A DNA stretch of 64,000 nucleotides, from NCBI GenBank assembly GCA_032622095.1, contig CP136061.1, forward strand, positions 1 to 64,000, given 5' to 3'. The stretch is from Siphonodentalium dalli. Its lineage: Eukaryota; Mollusca; Scaphopoda; Gadilida; Siphonodentaliidae. This document shows, piece by piece, positions 49,646-61,130 of the stretch. Both the position numbers and the translations under genes were made by a program. The notes under the pieces were generated by a model that saw nothing but the letters and a program-made list of their open reading frames with translations, was not told where the DNA came from and searched no databases. Numbering within the stretch: the first letter of the stretch is position 1; the number at the start of each line of letters is the position of its first letter.

Positions 49646-51356
49646 CTGGACACTTTTGCAACCCTTATTACTCGAAAAGTACCAGGAGTAGCACACTAAA
49701 ACTTGGTACGTATCTTGGGATCAAAGAGTTGTATGCCATCGTCGCATAACGAATATTGTCCGCGTTTTCCCCGAGGAGTTATCTCCCTTTATTTGAAAAA
49801 ATGTCATTTTATTATCTCGGAAATTATAAGAAGCAGAGCATCGAAAATTAGACCGTATGCACATCTCGATATGCACTACTGCCCACGGGCATAAAAACTT
49901 GGGTCCGCCCTTTCCCTGAAGAGTTACCGCCCATAGTTGGCAAACCTCTATTTTATTGTACTCTGTTGTCCTCCCGTATCATTCCAGATAACTGTATTTG
50001 GTTTTTGTAGTCGTGTTGACCGTTGTCAGCTTAGTCCGAGGAAGAAAATTTGACAGGGTTGGACATATATTTTTACACTGGGGTGGGGGCAATATTTTCG
50101 CAATTTTTTTTTATTATTGACATTCATCTATTTAAGTATGTAGATTCCCTGAACGAAAACAAACCCATACCGGAAAGGATTTTTGTAATCCGAGAAGAAA
50201 TGCAAGAGTTACGGGCCCTCAAAGTTTGCAAGTGTCGGTCCCATGTGCTTGTGACCCTATCTCCTCCGAAGATGTCGAACTTTGGATGTCGTCTGATATC
50301 CCAGTGCGTGCGGTCTGAAGAGAGCACGCGATGGGCCAAATTTTGCCAGTGTTGGTTCAGTGTTGTGGGTCAGGGGAGGGGTGGTCCGGGGTACCAATTT
50401 TGTATTCTTCTCCGAATCGGATGAAACTTGGAATATAACATCCATACCGCCAACCGATCTAGAAACTGAAAGAATTTCGAAAATCCATTGAAAAATGTCA
50501 GAGTTGTGGGCCTTCAAACAATGCAAATTTGGCCCCATATGCTTGTGATCACATCTCCTCCGAAGATGTCAAACTTTGGATGTCAACTGATACGCCAATG
50601 CGTGCGGTCTGAAGAGAGCACGCGATGAGCCAAATTTTGCCAGTGTCGGTTCAGTGTTGTGGGTCAGGGGAGGGGTGGTCCGGGGTACCAAAATTTATTT
50701 CGTCTCCGAATCATATGAAACTTGATATATAACATATACCATACACGTTGATCATAAAACTGAAAACAGATTGTAAATCCGTTAAAAAATGGCGGAGATT
50801 TGGGCCCTCAAACTTTGAATGTGGGCCCGTATTCTTTCCAATAAACAAAATGTTATTCGTCTCTGAATCAGACAAAATTTATAACAAATAATCAATGTAA
50901 GTAGCTGATCACAATACTCAAAACAATTTTTAAATCCATTGGAAAATAACGGAGTTACGGGCTCTCAAAATTCGCATTTTGGGCCGGGTTTGACTATTTC
51001 CCAATCCCGTCACCCAATTTCGAGGCAGGGGTGGGGTCACTCCCAAACACTTGAGATCAACCCACACATGTTAAGGGAAAGATATAATCATCCTAATTCA
51101 TATTTTCCGTCCCTTAACTGCGATTTATTGAGCTCATGATTTGCCCTATTATTATACTTCCATGGTGTAACCAAGGAAGTATATTGTTTTTCTACTGCGG
51201 CCGTTTTCTGTTTAATTGGAAATACTCAGAAACTAATGGGAGGAGGACCGCGAAATCTCTAGCGAATGTAGGCATCTAAGGTCTACTAAAAATAATGCTA
51301 TCCGGATGTTGGTCCAATATATTTTGACAGAGTTATGGCCCTTTTTCGATTATTTT

Positions 51357-51391
<35 letters not shown>

Positions 51392-53102
51392 CTGGACACT
51401 TTTGCAACCCTTATTACTCGAAAAGTACCAGGAGTAGCACACTAAAACTTGGTACGTATCTTGGGATCAAAGAGTTGTATGCCATCGTCGCATAACGAAT
51501 ATTGTCCGCGTTTTCCCCGAGGAGTTATCTCCCTTTATTTGAAAAAATGTCATTTTATTATCTCGGAAATTATAAGAAGCAGAGCATCGAAAATTAGACC
51601 GTATGCACATCTCGATATGCACTACTGCCCACGGGCATAAAAACTTGGGTCCGCCCTTTCCCTGAAGAGTTACCGCCCATAGTTGGCAAACCTCTATTTT
51701 ATTGTACTCTGTTGTCCTCCCGTATCATTCCAGATAACTGTATTTGGTTTTTGTAGTCGTGTTGACCGTTGTCAGCTTAGTCCGAGGAAGAAAATTTGAC
51801 AGGGTTGGACATATATTTTTACACTGGGGTGGGGGCAATATTTTCGCAATTTTTTTTTATTATTGACATTCATCTATTTAAGTATGTAGATTCCCTGAAC
51901 GAAAACAAACCCATACCGGAAAGGATTTTTGTAATCCGAGAAGAAATGCAAGAGTTACGGGCCCTCAAAGTTTGCAAGTGTCGGTCCCATGTGCTTGTGA
52001 CCCTATCTCCTCCGAAGATGTCGAACTTTGGATGTCGTCTGATATCCCAGTGCGTGCGGTCTGAAGAGAGCACGCGATGGGCCAAATTTTGCCAGTGTTG
52101 GTTCAGTGTTGTGGGTCAGGGGAGGGGTGGTCCGGGGTACCAATTTTGTATTCTTCTCCGAATCGGATGAAACTTGGAATATAACATCCATACCGCCAAC
52201 CGATCTAGAAACTGAAAGAATTTCGAAAATCCATTGAAAAATGTCAGAGTTGTGGGCCTTCAAACAATGCAAATTTGGCCCCATATGCTTGTGATCACAT
52301 CTCCTCCGAAGATGTCAAACTTTGGATGTCAACTGATACGCCAATGCGTGCGGTCTGAAGAGAGCACGCGATGAGCCAAATTTTGCCAGTGTCGGTTCAG
52401 TGTTGTGGGTCAGGGGAGGGGTGGTCCGGGGTACCAAAATTTATTTCGTCTCCGAATCATATGAAACTTGATATATAACATATACCATACACGTTGATCA
52501 TAAAACTGAAAACAGATTGTAAATCCGTTAAAAAATGGCGGAGATTTGGGCCCTCAAACTTTGAATGTGGGCCCGTATTCTTTCCAATAAACAAAATGTT
52601 ATTCGTCTCTGAATCAGACAAAATTTATAACAAATAATCAATGTAAGTAGCTGATCACAATACTCAAAACAATTTTTAAATCCATTGGAAAATAACGGAG
52701 TTACGGGCTCTCAAAATTCGCATTTTGGGCCGGGTTTGACTATTTCCCAATCCCGTCACCCAATTTCGAGGCAGGGGTGGGGTCACTCCCAAACACTTGA
52801 GATCAACCCACACATGTTAAGGGAAAGATATAATCATCCTAATTCATATTTTCCGTCCCTTAACTGCGATTTATTGAGCTCATGATTTGCCCTATTATTA
52901 TACTTCCATGGTGTAACCAAGGAAGTATATTGTTTTTCTACTGCGGCCGTTTTCTGTTTAATTGGAAATACTCAGAAACTAATGGGAGGAGGACCGCGAA
53001 ATCTCTAGCGAATGTAGGCATCTAAGGTCTACTAAAAATAATGCTATCCGGATGTTGGTCCAATATATTTTGACAGAGTTATGGCCCTTTTTCGATTATT
53101 TT

Positions 53103-53137
<35 letters not shown>

Positions 53138-54645
53138 CTGGACACTTTTGCAACCCTTATTACTCGAAAAGTACCAGGAGTAGCACACTAAAACTTGGTA
53201 CGTATCTTGGGATCAAAGAGTTGTATGCCATCGTCGCATAACGAATATTGTCCGCGTTTTCCCCGAGGAGTTATCTCCCTTTATTTGAAAAAATGTCATT
53301 TTATTATCTCGGAAATTATAAGAAGCAGAGCATCGAAAATTAGACCGTATGCACATCTCGATATGCACTACTGCCCACGGGCATAAAAACTTGGGTCCGC
53401 CCTTTCCCTGAAGAGTTACCGCCCATAGTTGGCAAACCTCTATTTTATTGTACTCTGTTGTCCTCCCGTATCATTCCAGATAACTGTATTTGGTTTTTGT
53501 AGTCGTGTTGACCGTTGTCAGCTTAGTCCGAGGAAGAAAATTTGACAGGGTTGGACATATATTTTTACACTGGGGTGGGGGCAATATTTTCGCAATTTTT
53601 TTTTATTATTGACATTCATCTATTTAAGTATGTAGATTCCCTGAACGAAAACAAACCCATACCGGAAAGGATTTTTGTAATCCGAGAAGAAATGCAAGAG
53701 TTACGGGCCCTCAAAGTTTGCAAGTGTCGGTCCCATGTGCTTGTGACCCTATCTCCTCCGAAGATGTCGAACTTTGGATGTCGTCTGATATCCCAGTGCG
53801 TGCGGTCTGAAGAGAGCACGCGATGGGCCAAATTTTGCCAGTGTTGGTTCAGTGTTGTGGGTCAGGGGAGGGGTGGTCCGGGGTACCAATTTTGTATTCT
53901 TCTCCGAATCGGATGAAACTTGGAATATAACATCCATACCGCCAACCGATCTAGAAACTGAAAGAATTTCGAAAATCCATTGAAAAATGTCAGAGTTGTG
54001 GGCCTTCAAACAATGCAAATTTGGCCCCATATGCTTGTGATCACATCTCCTCCGAAGATGTCAAACTTTGGATGTCAACTGATACGCCAATGCGTGCGGT
54101 CTGAAGAGAGCACGCGATGAGCCAAATTTTGCCAGTGTCGGTTCAGTGTTGTGGGTCAGGGGAGGGGTGGTCCGGGGTACCAAAATTTATTTCGTCTCCG
54201 AATCATATGAAACTTGATATATAACATATACCATACACGTTGATCATAAAACTGAAAACAGATTGTAAATCCGTTAAAAAATGGCGGAGATTTGGGCCCT
54301 CAAACTTTGAATGTGGGCCCGTATTCTTTCCAATAAACAAAATGTTATTCGTCTCTGAATCAGACAAAATTTATAACAAATAATCAATGTAAGTAGCTGA
54401 TCACAATACTCAAAACAATTTTTAAATCCATTGGAAAATAACGGAGTTACGGGCTCTCAAAATTCGCATTTTGGGCCGGGTTTGACTATTTCCCAATCCC
54501 GTCACCCAATTTCGAGGCAGGGGTGGGGTCACTCCCAAACACTTGAGATCAACCCACACATGTTAAGGGAAAGATATAATCATCCTAATTCATATTTTCC
54601 GTCCCTTAACTGCGATTTATTGAGCTCATGATTTGCCCTATTATT
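45916..54645 (+). repeat. Five consecutive intact A units (5 x 1746 bp)
   Basis: Unit starts are at 45916, 47662, 49408, 51154 and 52900, with exactly equal lengths and (ATT)10 in the units checked. The perfect regularity points to very recent amplification or strong homogenisation; a collapsed or over-expanded assembly is also possible. Confidence 0.93.
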
Positions 54646-54848
54646 ATACTTCCATGGTGTAACCAAGGAAGTATATTGTTTTTCTACTGCGGCCGTTTTC
54701 TGTTTAATTGGAAATACTCAGAAACTAATGGGAGGAGGACCGCGAAATCTCTAGCGAATGTAGGCATCTAAGGTCTACTAAAAATAATGCTATCCGGATG
54801 TTGGTCCAATATATTTTGACAGAGTTATGGCCCTTTTTCGATTATTTT

Positions 54849-54883
<35 letters not shown>

Positions 54884-55565
54884 CTGGACACTTTTGCAAC
54901 CCTTATTACTCGAAAAGTACCAGGAGTAGCACACTAAAACTTGGTACGTATCTTGGGATCAAAGAGTTGTATGCCATCGTCGCATAACGAATATTGTCCG
55001 CGTTTTCCCCGAGGAGTTATCTCCCTTTATTTGAAAAAATGTCATTTTATTATCTCGGAAATTATAAGAAGCAGAGCATCGAAAATTAGACCGTATGCAC
55101 ATCTCGATATGCACTACTGCCCACGGGCATAAAAACTTGGGTCCGCCCTTTCCCTGAAGAGTTACCGCCCATAGTTGGCAAACCTCTATTTTATTGTACT
55201 CTGTTGTCCTCCCGTATCATTCCAGATAACTGTATTTGGTTTTTGTAGTCGTGTTGACCGTTGTCAGCTTAGTCCGAGGAAGAAAATTTGACAGGGTTGG
55301 ACATATATTTTTACACTGGGGTGGGGGCAATATTTTCGCAATTTTTTTTTATTATTGACATTCATCTATTTAAGTATGTAGATTCCCTGAACGAAAACAA
55401 ACCCATACCGGAAAGGATTTTTGTAATCCGAGAAGAAATGCAAGAGTTACGGGCCCTCAAAGTTTGCAAGTGTCGGTCCAGTAGTGTGGGTCAGGGGAGG
55501 GGTGGTCTGCGGTACCAATTTTTAATTCTTCTCCGAATCATATGAAATTTGGGATATAACAGAAA
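54646..55565 (+). repeat. Last A unit, truncated and diverged
   Basis: It matches the unit to TGTCGGTCC (55479). About 110 bp of the unit is then missing, and it continues with a diverged version of the GTGTGGGTCAGGGGAGGGGTGGTC...GGTACCAATTTT block before losing similarity near 55565. The switch lies close to the homologous position where the D and B arrays switch to tail. Confidence 0.85.
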
Positions 55566-56798
55566 TATGTCTATCCAAATGTAATTCGCGAACTATGAAC
55601 GAATGTTGTACAAGCTCACATCTCATTCCCCAAACTATCCGTTACTTATTCATAAAAGTCATATTATGCTACACGCGAAACGGAGATAACTTTTGGGGAA
55701 TCCAGAGTCCAAAACGGATCGAAATCGCCCTGTTCCAGAAAAGTCGTTCATTTTGTTTTCACTTTTTGAAAAAGGCTCCAATATTTCAACCAAAACTTTT
55801 GGACTTAGAACATTATTTTTTTCTCAGTCAAGTGAAAAGAGCTCTTCAAAATAATTCCGCTTATATATATAATATATATTATCTATATATACGCCAAAAA
55901 TTTGTCACTCCCCTCTCTCCTTCCTCCGGCTACCCCATCCCCCGTGGGATGGAACCTACCTCCGATTCGAATACACCCGTCTTGCCGCGGACCAGTCTCA
56001 ATCGTCTACCATAGAACTGATAGAACGCCCGTCGAATTCCAACAATCATTTCCAGAGTGGTATATTGGTATGAGTACATATCGGAGCCGTTATAAAGCAA
56101 ATAACTTGGATTTTAATATAAACCCACCTATTCGTAAATTGTGTAGCCCATGGTGTGTGGTAAATTATCATTTTATCGTGTAGAGTGTGTCATGAGCTAT
56201 CTGCGTGCGTGCATTTCACTTTTGTATTTTCTTTCGCATCTTCAACGCATTGCATATCATATACAACCAAACAAAATACAAACATTACATTAATTTGGTC
56301 AAACAAGCCTTCGTTATACGGTGTATATTTCTACTAACGTAATGACGACGTATAGCCAATTATTCCGTTTGCGATAACAACGATAAACACATAGAAACAT
56401 GCAAACATCATCAGTTTCGTAAGATCAATTTGTATATTGTTATAAACCGTAGTATACTGCTGATAGACATTCAATTCTTTCCGTGAGTATATGTCTGCCG
56501 AATTGGAAATGACTCCTTTTATACTTTCGCAAACTAAAACACCACTGATAGTTTCGTACTCCGTCATTTAAGTCTTGTCAAAAAAGCAAACGTGAAACAA
56601 CCGCTCATTATTCCTACCATAAAGGAATCTACTTATAGAGAACGCTCTTTTCTGTTCGATTACGTTCAAACTATTTGTGTGTTGTTGTTAATCACTCATT
56701 ATATTCTTCGGACCGAACGTTCATTAAGCGCGCTTCATGTTATATATGCGAAAACCGACCCACGTGTTTATTGTTTTATATCCGATTCAATAACACAT
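55566..56798 (+). other. A tail, proximal unique part
   Basis: AT-rich, with an alternating TA stretch near 55865-55890. The 139-residue frame at 55595-56014 and the others here have no recognisable domain, and I do not call them genes. Confidence 0.45.
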
Positions 56799-56888
56799 TT
56801 TACATTATCTTTAGTTTGGTATTATTCGTATTTGATGATTAAAATACACCAAAACATGTTAAAAATAAAAAATACAAAAAGATAATTT

Positions 56889-56970
56889 GACGGGATTCGA
56901 ACTCACGTCGCAATAAAACACAAACTGAAGGTTTGACGCTCTCACCTCTGGGCTACGCACTGCGCTGTTA
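56889..56970 (-). pseudogene. tRNA-like sequence (possible tRNA-derived SINE head), copy 1
   Basis: Read on the minus strand it has a TAGCCCAGAGGTGAGAGC A-box, a CAAAC/GTTTG anticodon-type stem around CTTCA, and a GAGTTCGAATCCC B-box. The acceptor arms do not pair and the T-stem has a mismatch, so it is probably not a working tRNA. Confidence 0.5.
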
Positions 56971-57159
56971 ATTTATAAGAAAATATATTAGTATTAAATA
57001 TATAGGCATATAACTGTGTATATTTAAACTTTATATTCAAATTGATTGAAATCGAATATAAAAAGCATCTTTACATTATCTTTAGTTTGGTATTATTCGT
57101 ATTTGATGATTAAAATACACCAAAACATGTTAAAAATAAAAAATAAAAAAAGATAATTT

Positions 57160-57240
57160 GACGGGATTCGAACTCACGTCGCAATAAAACACAAACTGAG
57201 GGTTTGACGCTCTCACCACTGGTCTACGGACTGCGCTGTT
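57160..57240 (-). pseudogene. tRNA-like sequence, copy 2
   Basis: Duplicate of 56889-56970 with changes in the D-arm (TAGACCAGTGG) and the anticodon loop (CCTCA instead of CTTCA). The GTTCGAATCCC box is unchanged. Confidence 0.5.
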
Positions 57241-57339
57241 AATTTATAAGAAAATATATTAGTATTAAATATATAGGCATATAACTGTGTATATTTAAAC
57301 TGTATATCCAAACTGATTGAAATGCGTGACTATATATAT

Positions 57340-58110
57340 ATACCCCTTTCCGCTATACGGGGAACAGGAAAATGCACCTATTCTTCCCACCAAATCCAAA
57401 AGGGCTAATTAAAGAGCAAGGTAATGTAGCAGGTACATTTGGATATTCTATTCACGCCCCCCCCCCCCCCCAAATCTTGACCGCTATACTTCAAATTCAA
57501 ACATCGAGATAATTTTTTTTGACGAGTACATCTGATAGCTAGTGTTCACGCGCATCTAGAGCGCAATTTTCTAATTTTCAGATGGAACGGTTTACTCGTG
57601 ACAACGCTATATATCATAAATATGTATACTTCTGTAGTCTATCACTAGCCGATTTTTAGCCCCAAATCCAAACGGGCCGATGTAGGAGCGAGTTTAATGC
57701 GGTGGTACATAAGCCGGTATACTGTAGGTATGACTCTAAAATTTGACCTCTCTAATATAAACGCAACCTGCTCAAGGGAGTGTTTGTGTCGGGTGGGTTC
57801 AGATTTGGAAAATTCCACCGAAGATCAAATGGGCAAAATTACTCCGAAAATCATATATTGAGATAAAAACTTTTCGATGAGTGGATGTGATAAGTAGTAT
57901 ATATACGCAAGATTAGTACACTTTTTAATAATTTATATTGAACGGTTTAACCCTGGTAGCGTATAACGTTGTGACGGGTGATATATATTACTCAAATTCA
58001 AACCCTCTCTTCATGACGCAAATTCAAACGGACTTAGCAAGAAGCAAGGCAAATGCATGAATATGCTCACCGATATACTATATAGGTATGTCCGCTCTAC
58101 TGTAAAAGTA
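57340..58110 (+). repeat. Degenerate ~360-bp-type repeats in the A tail
   Basis: AAATCCAAAAGGGCTAATTAAAGAGCAAGG near 57395 (partly), AAACGGGCCGATGTAGGAGCGAG near 57670 and related words near 58030, plus CGCAACCTGCTCAAGGGAG and TTTGGAAAATTCCACCGA. It is homologous to the tail repeats of D and B but more diverged. A C-run lies at about 57459-57471. Confidence 0.55.
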
Positions 58111-58129
58111 ACCTATTGTCACGATTTGA

Positions 58130-58370
58130 CCTGTCCAAAACACTCCCCGGACAAAAGTTTTCCTAGGTATAAAATTTCGTCGAAATCCGATCGTTTTACT
58201 CGATTTGACCTTGAACTTACCATTTCGAATGTCAATGTCAGGTCGGGGTCACGACTTGACCCGCCCAAAAGACTCCCCGGACAAAAGTACCCCTAGGTAT
58301 CAAATTTCGTGGAAATCCGCATGTTTTACCCGATTTGACCTTCGATTGACCATTTTGAAGGTCAGGTCGG
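58130..58370 (+). repeat. 120-bp tandem duplication
   Basis: ACGA(T/C)TTGACC(T/C)G(T/C)CC and ACTCCCCGGACAAAAGT recur 120 bp apart (58131 and 58251). A short (GGGAT)n run follows at about 58372-58388. Confidence 0.8.
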
Positions 58371-58394
58371 GACGGGATGGGATGGGATGGAATA

Positions 58395-58434
58395 CCATGG
58401 AAGTATATCTGATTCCATGGAATCTGACCTCTAG
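58395..58434 (+). other. 3' terminus of element A: CCATGGAAGTAT, hairpin, CTAG
   Basis: CCATGGAAGTAT (58395-58406), then GATTCCATGGAATC (58411-58424), which can form a 5-bp stem with a CATG loop, then CTAG (58431-58434) followed by TTGG. It has the same order and spacing as the ends of the nested elements, and it is the only such terminus for the whole A array. Confidence 0.75.
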
Positions 58435-59094
58435 TTGGTCATTGAAATTGAACTTATATCTACAACTTTCAATGAAATATTTTACGATTTTGAGCCGGCC
58501 AATCGCCATGTACATGCACTTATTTTTGTGTCGTGTTGATCACGGTATCGGTATCTCACCCACAAACTTCGCGGTAATATCAAACAACAATTACGTCAGC
58601 ATTATCCAGAAATTGGGCACCTGCTACATCGTAACTGGTTGAGTGAACATGATTTTGATTACTTAGTGTCACTTTCTTTGCGAAATTCCCTTTCATGTTC
58701 GATCAAAGAAAGGACTGATGATGCCACGGCTTTGTCTTTAACTATTAAAAAGTCGTAATTCAGTATTCATTGTAAATTATATCGGCATCACTATAAGTCG
58801 CACGGGACTTCACCTTGTTTATACGAAACGTCTCTGTAATTGTGTTTCACTTTGATGTTTTGATTTTGGTATGGGGAAAATATTTGTAGTCGGAAAAAAG
58901 TTTAGGGTCGGCATCCTGAAACCGAAACACGGGAAAACACCTATTATTTTTTTTTGGCATAAGATATAGAAGTTATACATCATGTAGCCCGAGAGAGAAT
59001 GAAAGCGCTACCGTCCTTACAATAACGTATTTTTAACTTCCCGAGATCACGAATTGGATTCCCGCCGACCGCCTAGTTTGTTTCACGCATGTTT
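58435..59094. other. Right flank: no gene seen
   Basis: Sequence outside the A element. Mixed composition, no recognised exon or repeat. Confidence 0.4.
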
Positions 59095-59280
59095 TCACTT
59101 CGCGGTGGAGGGCGTTAGCGGTAAATTGAACGCGGTTACACGCGGTCACGAAAAAAATAACGCGGTGTACGGCAGTAACGAGCACCAATAATGCAGTGAC
59201 CAGCGGTAAGAATACCGCCCATTACCGCGGGTCAACCGCGGTACAAAATGATAAATGCGGTATTCTGGTGGTATCACCAT
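59095..59280. repeat. GCGGT-rich degenerate repeat block
   Basis: CGCGGT or ACCGCG words recur on both strands (CTTCGCGGTGG, ACGCGGTTACACGCGGTCACG, AACGCGGTGTACGG, ATTACCGCGGGTCAACCGCGGT). The pattern is irregular, so I see no fixed period. Confidence 0.5.
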
Positions 59281-59522
59281 GGTAAGTACTGGACCGTAAC
59301 CTCTTTAAACAGGTCGCTTAATAAGAGCATAGCTGTAGCCCGATAACTTGAACAAACGTCAACCAGTTTCATACATATTTGGTATATCGATCTACATTCG
59401 ATATATCTGATATTGATCTACTAGTCAGTGGCCACCTGTATGTATTTCTGTATCTGTCAGTGTCTCCTGTAATGACATTTGCATAATTTGGTCTGTTAGT
59501 AGATTCTTATTTATTATTGCAG

Positions 59523-59671
59523 CAGTGGGTCAGTTCTTGTTAAATTCCACCTTGAAGTAAGAGGTCATCATGATTTCAAGGCACTACATGCTGTTTTTGA
59601 AAAGGTCTTGGATGGAAAAATAGGCGAATTTGCTATCAGCTCGGATGGATTCAACTTTCAACAGCTTGAAG
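59523..59671 (+). CDS. Probable internal exon encoding the C-terminal half of a SEA domain
   Basis: Seen: a 149-nt block preceded by a pyrimidine-rich TTATTATTGCAG acceptor and followed by a GTATAT donor. It is open in one frame for about 49 codons, beginning SGSVLVKFHLEVRG and ending DGFNFQQLE before a split codon. Known: SEA domains of mucins and related extracellular proteins self-cleave at a G/SVVV motif followed by a strand, a helix and a final strand. Here GSVLV is followed by a helix-like HAVFEKVLDG and IGEFAISSDGFNF, which fits. Inferred: part of a secreted or membrane-bound extracellular protein whose other exons lie elsewhere. None were found in this window. An alternative acceptor 3 nt downstream (59526) is possible. 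Confidence 0.55.
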
Positions 59672-59884
59672 GTATATATTTAGACAGATCTTTCCACAGC
59701 TGTAAATCAAATAATTCTACCAGTCAGTGACCAAGTCTTGTGTTTGATGCATTGATAATTCGCACTTTGTTCATATTAATTGGGATATCTGTACATATAT
59801 TAAGTGTTAAATTGACTGTTTTCAAACAACGTTTATGTTGTCAAATCCTAATGTACTAAATTTTTTGTCTTGTACTGATATTGG
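59672..59884. other. Intron-like sequence: nothing recognised
   Basis: AT-rich sequence after the exon donor site; no motif seen. Confidence 0.4.
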
Positions 59885-60180
59885 AAATTATACCCCGTAA
59901 TAAGTTATGGGAGGGGTGATAATTGGAATCTGCTTGTCCGTCAGTGGACGCAACTTTGTCTGAGCTTATATTCTTTCATTTTTCAGTCAATTCTGAATTT
60001 CGGTGAAAATTGCCACAGATATTTAGCACCATTAGAAGATGTGCCCTTGTGATTATGAGGTCCATCCGTCTTTTTCTAGTTAAGTTATTCCCATTTTTCA
60101 AATAAGAAATATTTGTGCAACTCAGTAATTTGTCCAAGGATGTATCATTTCAGTTGTTGGTCAATGTTTTTGAAACTTGA
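59885..60180. repeat. Interspersed repeat fragment (molluscan 'TATACCCCG' type)
   Basis: TATACCCCGTAATAAG, GCTTGTCCGTCAG, CAACTTTGTCTGAGC and ACAGATATTTAGCACCATTAG are in the order I remember for a repeat very common in bivalve genomes. The family name is not assigned. Confidence 0.5.
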
Positions 60181-60235
60181 CAAAATTATTGACCATCATC
60201 AGAACCTGTACATCTGCAATTATGAGATCCATCAG

Positions 60236-60640
60236 AGCTTTTTTAGCTCACTTGAGACAAAGTCTCCGGTGGAGCTATAGTCATCACTCCTCGTCCGTCG
60301 GCCGTCAATCTAGTCGTCCGTCCGTCCATCCGTCCATCAACAATTCTTTGATCATCTTCTTCTCCAGATCCTTAGGACCAAATGGGTTCATATTTGGTGT
60401 GGATGTTCCCTTGGTGACTCACATTCAGATTTGTTCAAATGAAGTCACCAGGTTATATAGTTCCGAAGCTGGGACCATAATTCTTTCCCACCATAGTAAT
60501 TCTTGAAATGACTTCTCAAATTCCATTGGGCCGAATGGGTTCATATTCGGTATAAAGGGTCCTTGGGTGACTGTGGTTCAGATCTGTTTGAATGAGGTCA
60601 CTGTGTCGAATGTGGGCAGAGCCAGTGACATAACTAAAAA
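60236..60640. repeat. Interspersed repeat (molluscan GTCCGTCC-rich hairpin type)
   Basis: AGCTCACTTGAGAC pairs with GTCTCCGGTGGAGCT as a hairpin (60245-60274). A CCGTCCGTCCATCCGTCCATC run and two diverged copies of GG(A/G)CC(A/G)AATGGGTTCATATT(T/C)GGT (near 60373 and 60530) follow. The 109-residue frame over it is not a gene. Confidence 0.6.
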
Positions 60641-61130
60641 CTAAATATTTTTAATTCAAAATTCCAATTTGTTTTTTTTTGCTTTTTGTTTGTTAATCAT
60701 GTTATAAAATTTGAAAAACTAACACCATTATAACATCTGCAAAGTTATGAAACTTGAATCTTTAATGAAATCGCGGAAACTTTCCATCACCCCCCCCCCC
60801 CCCACATGACCCAGACCCCCACCCTGTCCTCAACCCACCCTGCCCCAACCAACAGCCCCTCCCCCATCACAACTTACCTCTTTCACCAGAAGCAGAGTTA
60901 TTATCTACCAGAGGACTCAGTCAGGTATTAGCTACAGAGATACAGACAAGGGCATTGTCATTAATTGAGATTAGAATAACAGACATTGGAAGGCTTGTGT
61001 AAACAACTACACTAGCATTGCTGTCTGTTGTCATTATCAAATTAAAACAAAATTCTGTTAGGCCTGTTCCAATATTATTTTCTTAACCACCACTTATCCA
61101 GGTGAAATCATACCCTGATTTTTCAAAGAA
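60641..61130. other. Flank with C-runs: no gene seen
   Basis: A C-homopolymer (about 60790-60803) sits in a pyrimidine-rich, CCCCACC-rich stretch to about 60870. The rest is unremarkable. Confidence 0.4.

Larger units (their letters stand above)
56799..57323 (+). repeat. 271-bp tandem duplication
   Basis: TTACATTATCTTTAGTTTGG starts at 56799 and again at 57070. The copies (56799-57069 and 57070-57323) differ by few substitutions, and each contains a tRNA-like sequence on the minus strand. Confidence 0.85.
1..58434 (+). mobile_element. Giant tandem-array Helitron/Helentron-like element, family A (left end outside window)
   Basis: Seen: head-to-tail 1746-bp units, each starting with the hairpin ATACTTCCATGG...CCAAGGAAGTAT. 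They end in a truncated unit, a tail, and one terminus made of ATGGAAGTAT (58397-58406), a hairpin (58411-58424) and CTAG (58431-58434). Known: a 3' hairpin a few bases before CTRR, sub-terminal inverted repeats and lack of target duplication are hallmarks of rolling-circle Helitron and Helentron (Helitron2) transposons. Inferred: this is a non-autonomous member, because no Rep/helicase frame is present. Five other elements of the same class are nested in it. The usual Helitron 5' TC is not evident, so assignment within the class is open. Alternative: a satellite array that shares ends with a transposon. Confidence 0.65.

Noticed and set aside
55595-56014. 139-residue frame in the A tail
   Set aside because: No recognisable domain, AT-rich composition, overlaps another frame, no splice or promoter support.
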